Part shown: positions 61,655-64,000 of the stretch, one piece after another | Layout of the letters: each line of letters opens with the position of its first letter | How positions within the stretch are numbered: position 1 is the stretch's first letter | From: Endozoicomonas sp965232255 | GTDB lineage: Bacteria; Pseudomonadota; Gammaproteobacteria; Pseudomonadales; Endozoicomonadaceae | Assembly: GCA_965232255.1 (NCBI GenBank) | Contig: OZ246962.1 | Span: 3,534,001-3,598,000, forward strand | Length of the DNA: 64,000 nt | Reading direction: 5' to 3' | Position numbers and translations under genes: made by a program | Notes under the pieces: generated by a model | What the model was told of the DNA's origin: nothing | The model's database searches: none | Seen by the model: the letters and a program-made list of their open reading frames with translations, nothing else

Positions 61655-61861
61655 TTACGGTTCAATAGCGACTGTTTTTTCTGCTCGCGCCTGCTTTTCA
61701 GTAATAATTTGTCGTTTGATTTGCCCAATCACCTGTTTCTTGTGCAGCACCGGTATCAGCACGTTGTAGGCAACGATCAACAATCCAACGGCATATGTGG
61801 ACCAGACGTATATGCCGTGCCCATCCATGTGCAGCAAACTGGTAATATCTTGAAAATACAC
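61655..61861 (-). CDS. ccmD: Haem exporter protein CcmD
   Basis: A 68-residue single-pass protein: GHGIYVWSTYAVGLLIVAYN is the family helix with Y-V-W, followed by a basic cytoplasmic tail (RQIITEKQARAEK). CcmD releases haem-loaded CcmE from CcmABC. GTG 61861 lies four bases after the ccmC stop, after a run of G that serves as binding site. Confidence 0.92.
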   Translation of the reverse strand: MYFQDITSLLHMDGHGIYVWSTYAVGLLIVAYNVLIPVLHKKQVIGQIKRQIITEKQARAEKTVAIEP

Positions 61862-61864
61862 AGG

Positions 61865-62602
61865 TCAGCCCCCCACCCGTTGTTGTACCCACTGTGTCCG
61901 TCGCTCACGAGTCAGTATTTCCGTTCTCATACGCAGCAGCAGCACAGCGGTAAAAAAGAGATAAAACGCCAGAATCGAGATCAGTAGCGGCCAGAGCATT
62001 TCCGGCGCCATGGCGGGTTTTTCAGTTAGTTTCAGCGTGGCGCCCTGGTGCAAGGTATTCCACCACTGCACCGAGAACTTGATGATCGGAATATTCACCA
62101 CACCGACAATAGTCAGCACCGCACAGGCTTTCGCTGCCGTGGTGCTGCTGTGAATCGCCCCGCGCAAGGCAATCACGCCCACATAGAGAAACAGCAGAAT
62201 CAGTACAGAAGTCAACCGCGCATCCCATACCCACCAAGTCCCCCAGGTGGGTTTGCCCCAGATGGCACCGGTGATCAGGGCGAGCAGACAGAAAGAAGCA
62301 CCAATGGGTGCCATACATTTAAGGGCAACGTCCGCCAGTTTGATCTTCCAGATCAGAGTAACGGCACCGGCGCAGGCCATCATCACATAGACGGCAGATG
62401 CCAGAAACGCCGTAGGTACATGCAAAAAGATAATCCGATAGCTGTTGCCCTGCAGGTAGTCCGGTGGAGCAAACAGCAACCCCCAAATCAGGCCAGTGGC
62501 CATTAACAGCGCCGAAATGGCTGCCAGCCAGGGCAGCCAGCGGCCACTGATATCATAAAACCACTTGGGCGAGCCCAGCCTGTGGAAAAAAGTCCAGTTC
62601 AT
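61865..62602 (-). CDS. ccmC: Haem exporter membrane protein CcmC
   Basis: A 245-residue protein with six helices that loads haem on CcmE. The WWD motif is GKPTWGTWWVWDARLTSVLI, with GNSYRIIFLHVPTAF and NIPIIKFSVQWWNTLHQGAT carrying the haem-ligand histidines. ATG 62602 (MNWTFFHRLGSPKWFYDISG) matches the family start; ATG 62629, directly after the ccmB stop, would add nine residues. Confidence 0.96.
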   Translation of the reverse strand: MNWTFFHRLGSPKWFYDISGRWLPWLAAISALLMATGLIWGLLFAPPDYLQGNSYRIIFLHVPTAFLASAVYVMMACAGAVTLIWKIKLADVALKCMAPIGASFCLLALITGAIWGKPTWGTWWVWDARLTSVLILLFLYVGVIALRGAIHSSTTAAKACAVLTIVGVVNIPIIKFSVQWWNTLHQGATLKLTEKPAMAPEMLWPLLISILAFYLFFTAVLLLRMRTEILTRERRTQWVQQRVGG

Positions 62603-62629
62603 CGAGTACCCATAAAAATGTTGCACCAT

Positions 62630-63322
62630 TTAGCCATCGGCAACTATGCGCAGTGACGCCGCTATCGCCAGGGGAGCAAGACAGACTCCCAGCACCAGCA
62701 GCGCTCCAAGCCACAGTAAGTGCCCGTTGTAATCCATACCATCCATGGCACTTTGTACGGCTGTGGTGCCAAAAATCAGCACCGGAATATAAAGGGGCAG
62801 AGACAACAGCGTCAGCAACAAGCCGCCACGCTGGACGCGCACCGTCAGTGCTGCCCCAATACCACCGGCCAGACTCATCAGGGGCGTACCCAGCAAAAGG
62901 CTGAACATCAATGCCGGAAATGCCGCGGTTGGCAGATGCAGCATCAAGGCCAGTATCGGTGCCATAACAATCAGCGCCAAGCCGGTGGTTAGCCAGTGGG
63001 CAGTGATTTTGGCCAGTACCAACAGGGGCAGTGGATGGAACGAGAGCAATAACTGATCCAGGGAACCATCTTCCTGGTCAGAACGAAACAGCGAGTCCAG
63101 GGAGAGCAGCACCGCCAGCAGCGCACCAATCCAGACAATGCCGCCGGCCAACTGGGATAACAGCGCTTTTTCCGGCGCGATCCCCAAGGGAAACAGGCTG
63201 GCCACCATCAGATAGAACGCCATCGGATTTAAAGTCTGACCCGGCGAGCGAAAAGCCAGGAGCAAATCCCGTCGGATCACACTGAAAAAAGCTTGCCAGC
63301 TGCCAGGCGTTCGTTCGCTCAC
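62630..63322 (-). CDS. ccmB: Haem exporter permease CcmB
   Basis: A 230-residue ABC permease with six helices: FFSVIRRDLLLAFRSPGQTL, SLFPLGIAPEKALLSQLAGG, GSLDQLLLSFHPLPLLVLAK, GTPLMSLAGGIGAALTVRVQ, RGGLLLTLLSLPLYIPVLIF. Works with CcmA in releasing CcmE-haem. GTG 63322 follows GGAGG and overlaps the ccmA stop by four bases. Confidence 0.96.
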   Translation of the reverse strand: MSERTPGSWQAFFSVIRRDLLLAFRSPGQTLNPMAFYLMVASLFPLGIAPEKALLSQLAGGIVWIGALLAVLLSLDSLFRSDQEDGSLDQLLLSFHPLPLLVLAKITAHWLTTGLALIVMAPILALMLHLPTAAFPALMFSLLLGTPLMSLAGGIGAALTVRVQRGGLLLTLLSLPLYIPVLIFGTTAVQSAMDGMDYNGHLLWLGALLVLGVCLAPLAIAASLRIVADG

Positions 63323-63987
63323 AAAAAAACGCCTCCGTCATCCACGAATTGTTCTGTCACCGGTTGCGAGAAATCTGCCAATCGGACGCTGGTCACCGAT
63401 CCGGATATATCTGACAGTCGCTGATGGCTAGTCATTATCACCATACCAGCGCTATTTATATGATTAGCCAGAACAGTCTCAAGCCAGGCAACACCATGTA
63501 CATCAATGGCTGTAAAAGGCTCGTCGAGAATCCAGAGTCTGGCGTCAGTGATGGACAGATCAGCCAGTGCCACCCGCCGGTGCTGACCGGCCGAAAGCTG
63601 CCCGCAGGGCACGTCGGCAAATGCGCCAAGCCCTACCCGATTGAGCGCAGTAATAATCTGTTGTTCGCTACGGGACTCATTACGCAGGCTGGCACGCCAG
63701 CGCATATTCTCCACCGGCGTCAGCTCATGCTTTATGGCGGGTTTATGACCAAGGTAAAAAGTGACCAGCCGGAAGTCAGCGTACACGCTGGTGAGCTTGT
63801 TTCCGCCCCATAAAACGTCACCGCGATAATCACCGGACAGACCAGCGAGCACGCGCAGCAGCGTGGTCTTGCCGCTGCCATTGGCACCTTCAATCTGCAT
63901 CAGCTGTCCGGGCAGCAACGTTATGGAAAGGCCTGTAAAGAGAATTCTGTCATCTCGTTCACAGCCCACATTTACCAGCTCGAGCAA
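63319..63987 (-). CDS. ccmA: Cytochrome c biogenesis ATP-binding protein CcmA
   Basis: A 222-residue ABC ATPase that powers release of haem-bound CcmE. Walker A is IEGANGSGKTTLLRVLAGLS, the ABC signature CGQLSAGQHRRVALADL, Walker B LWILDEPFTAID and the switch histidine in IMTSHQRLS. TTG 63987 follows AAGGT; no better ATG exists at the N-terminus. First gene of ccmABCDEFGHI; the promoter lies beyond the window. Confidence 0.95.
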   Translation of the reverse strand: MLELVNVGCERDDRILFTGLSITLLPGQLMQIEGANGSGKTTLLRVLAGLSGDYRGDVLWGGNKLTSVYADFRLVTFYLGHKPAIKHELTPVENMRWRASLRNESRSEQQIITALNRVGLGAFADVPCGQLSAGQHRRVALADLSITDARLWILDEPFTAIDVHGVAWLETVLANHINSAGMVIMTSHQRLSDISGSVTSVRLADFSQPVTEQFVDDGGVFL

Positions 63988-64000
63988 GTGTCTTACCTTT

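Noticed and set aside
1..64000. CRISPR arrays, tRNA and rRNA genes
   Set aside because: No regularly spaced repeats with unique spacers and no clover-leaf or rRNA sequence were recognised in the window.

Overview
This window reads as a chromosomal segment of a host-associated marine gammaproteobacterium, most likely Endozoicomonas or a close relative in the Oceanospirillales. The core genes (thrS, infC, rpmI, rplT, trmA, prfC, dapE, nth and the ccm operon) are clearly gammaproteobacterial. They are interleaved with type III secretion genes and with several eukaryotic-type proteins, which is what is known of that genus. The genus assignment is inference from gene content; no rRNA gene is present.

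Layout. 1-4770: start of an OFA-type MFS transporter, a YebE-like DUF533 protein, then thrS-infC-rpmI-rplT with a tRNA-like hairpin ahead of thrS, an AUC start on infC and a strong terminator. 5000-12500: accessory genes, namely a glycine-zipper protein, a ubiquitin-specific-protease-like protein, a 931-residue protein of unknown family, a DUF416 protein and a small exported protein. 12857-16050: trmA, an exported GT-B-like protein and a SanA/DUF218 protein. 16093-33277: an exopolysaccharide locus of Wzx/Wzy type. The leftward arm holds a STAS protein, an eight-module SLBB export protein and a degenerate CpsD-like ATPase. The rightward arm holds a GGDEF-EAL protein, glycosyltransferases, flippase, polymerase/ligase, acyltransferase, Wzz and the initiating sugar transferase. 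33288-35753: YvcK and GlpD. 35775-40959: a type III secretion block, with sctC (LysM-secretin) divergent from sctX-sctY-sctV.

41105-51807: mixed housekeeping genes (acetyltransferase, tag, SlyD, a Gate-domain membrane protein, prfC) and further effector-like genes: a 499-residue unknown protein, a RING-CH-like zinc protein and a PARG-like macrodomain protein. 51808-55477: two related elements of 362 and 395 bp flank dapE, a GH84 O-GlcNAcase-like enzyme and nth. They look like non-autonomous IS200/IS605 remnants that kept the omega-RNA scaffold and both ends but lost tnpB. 55625-64000: a DUF3943 protein and a complete cytochrome c maturation operon, ccmABCDEFGHI, read leftward.

How it fits together. 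The secretion block uses SctX/SctY, so the apparatus is of the Ysc family. The deubiquitinase-like, RING-like, PARG-like and O-GlcNAcase-like proteins all match chemistries of eukaryotic post-translational signalling, and are the strongest candidates in the window for an undescribed host-manipulation set. Whether any is secreted cannot be seen from sequence alone. The exopolysaccharide locus joins c-di-GMP turnover and a STAS switch to polymer export. Exact tandem duplications of 14-16 bp recur at several sites and suggest a genome-wide slippage habit.
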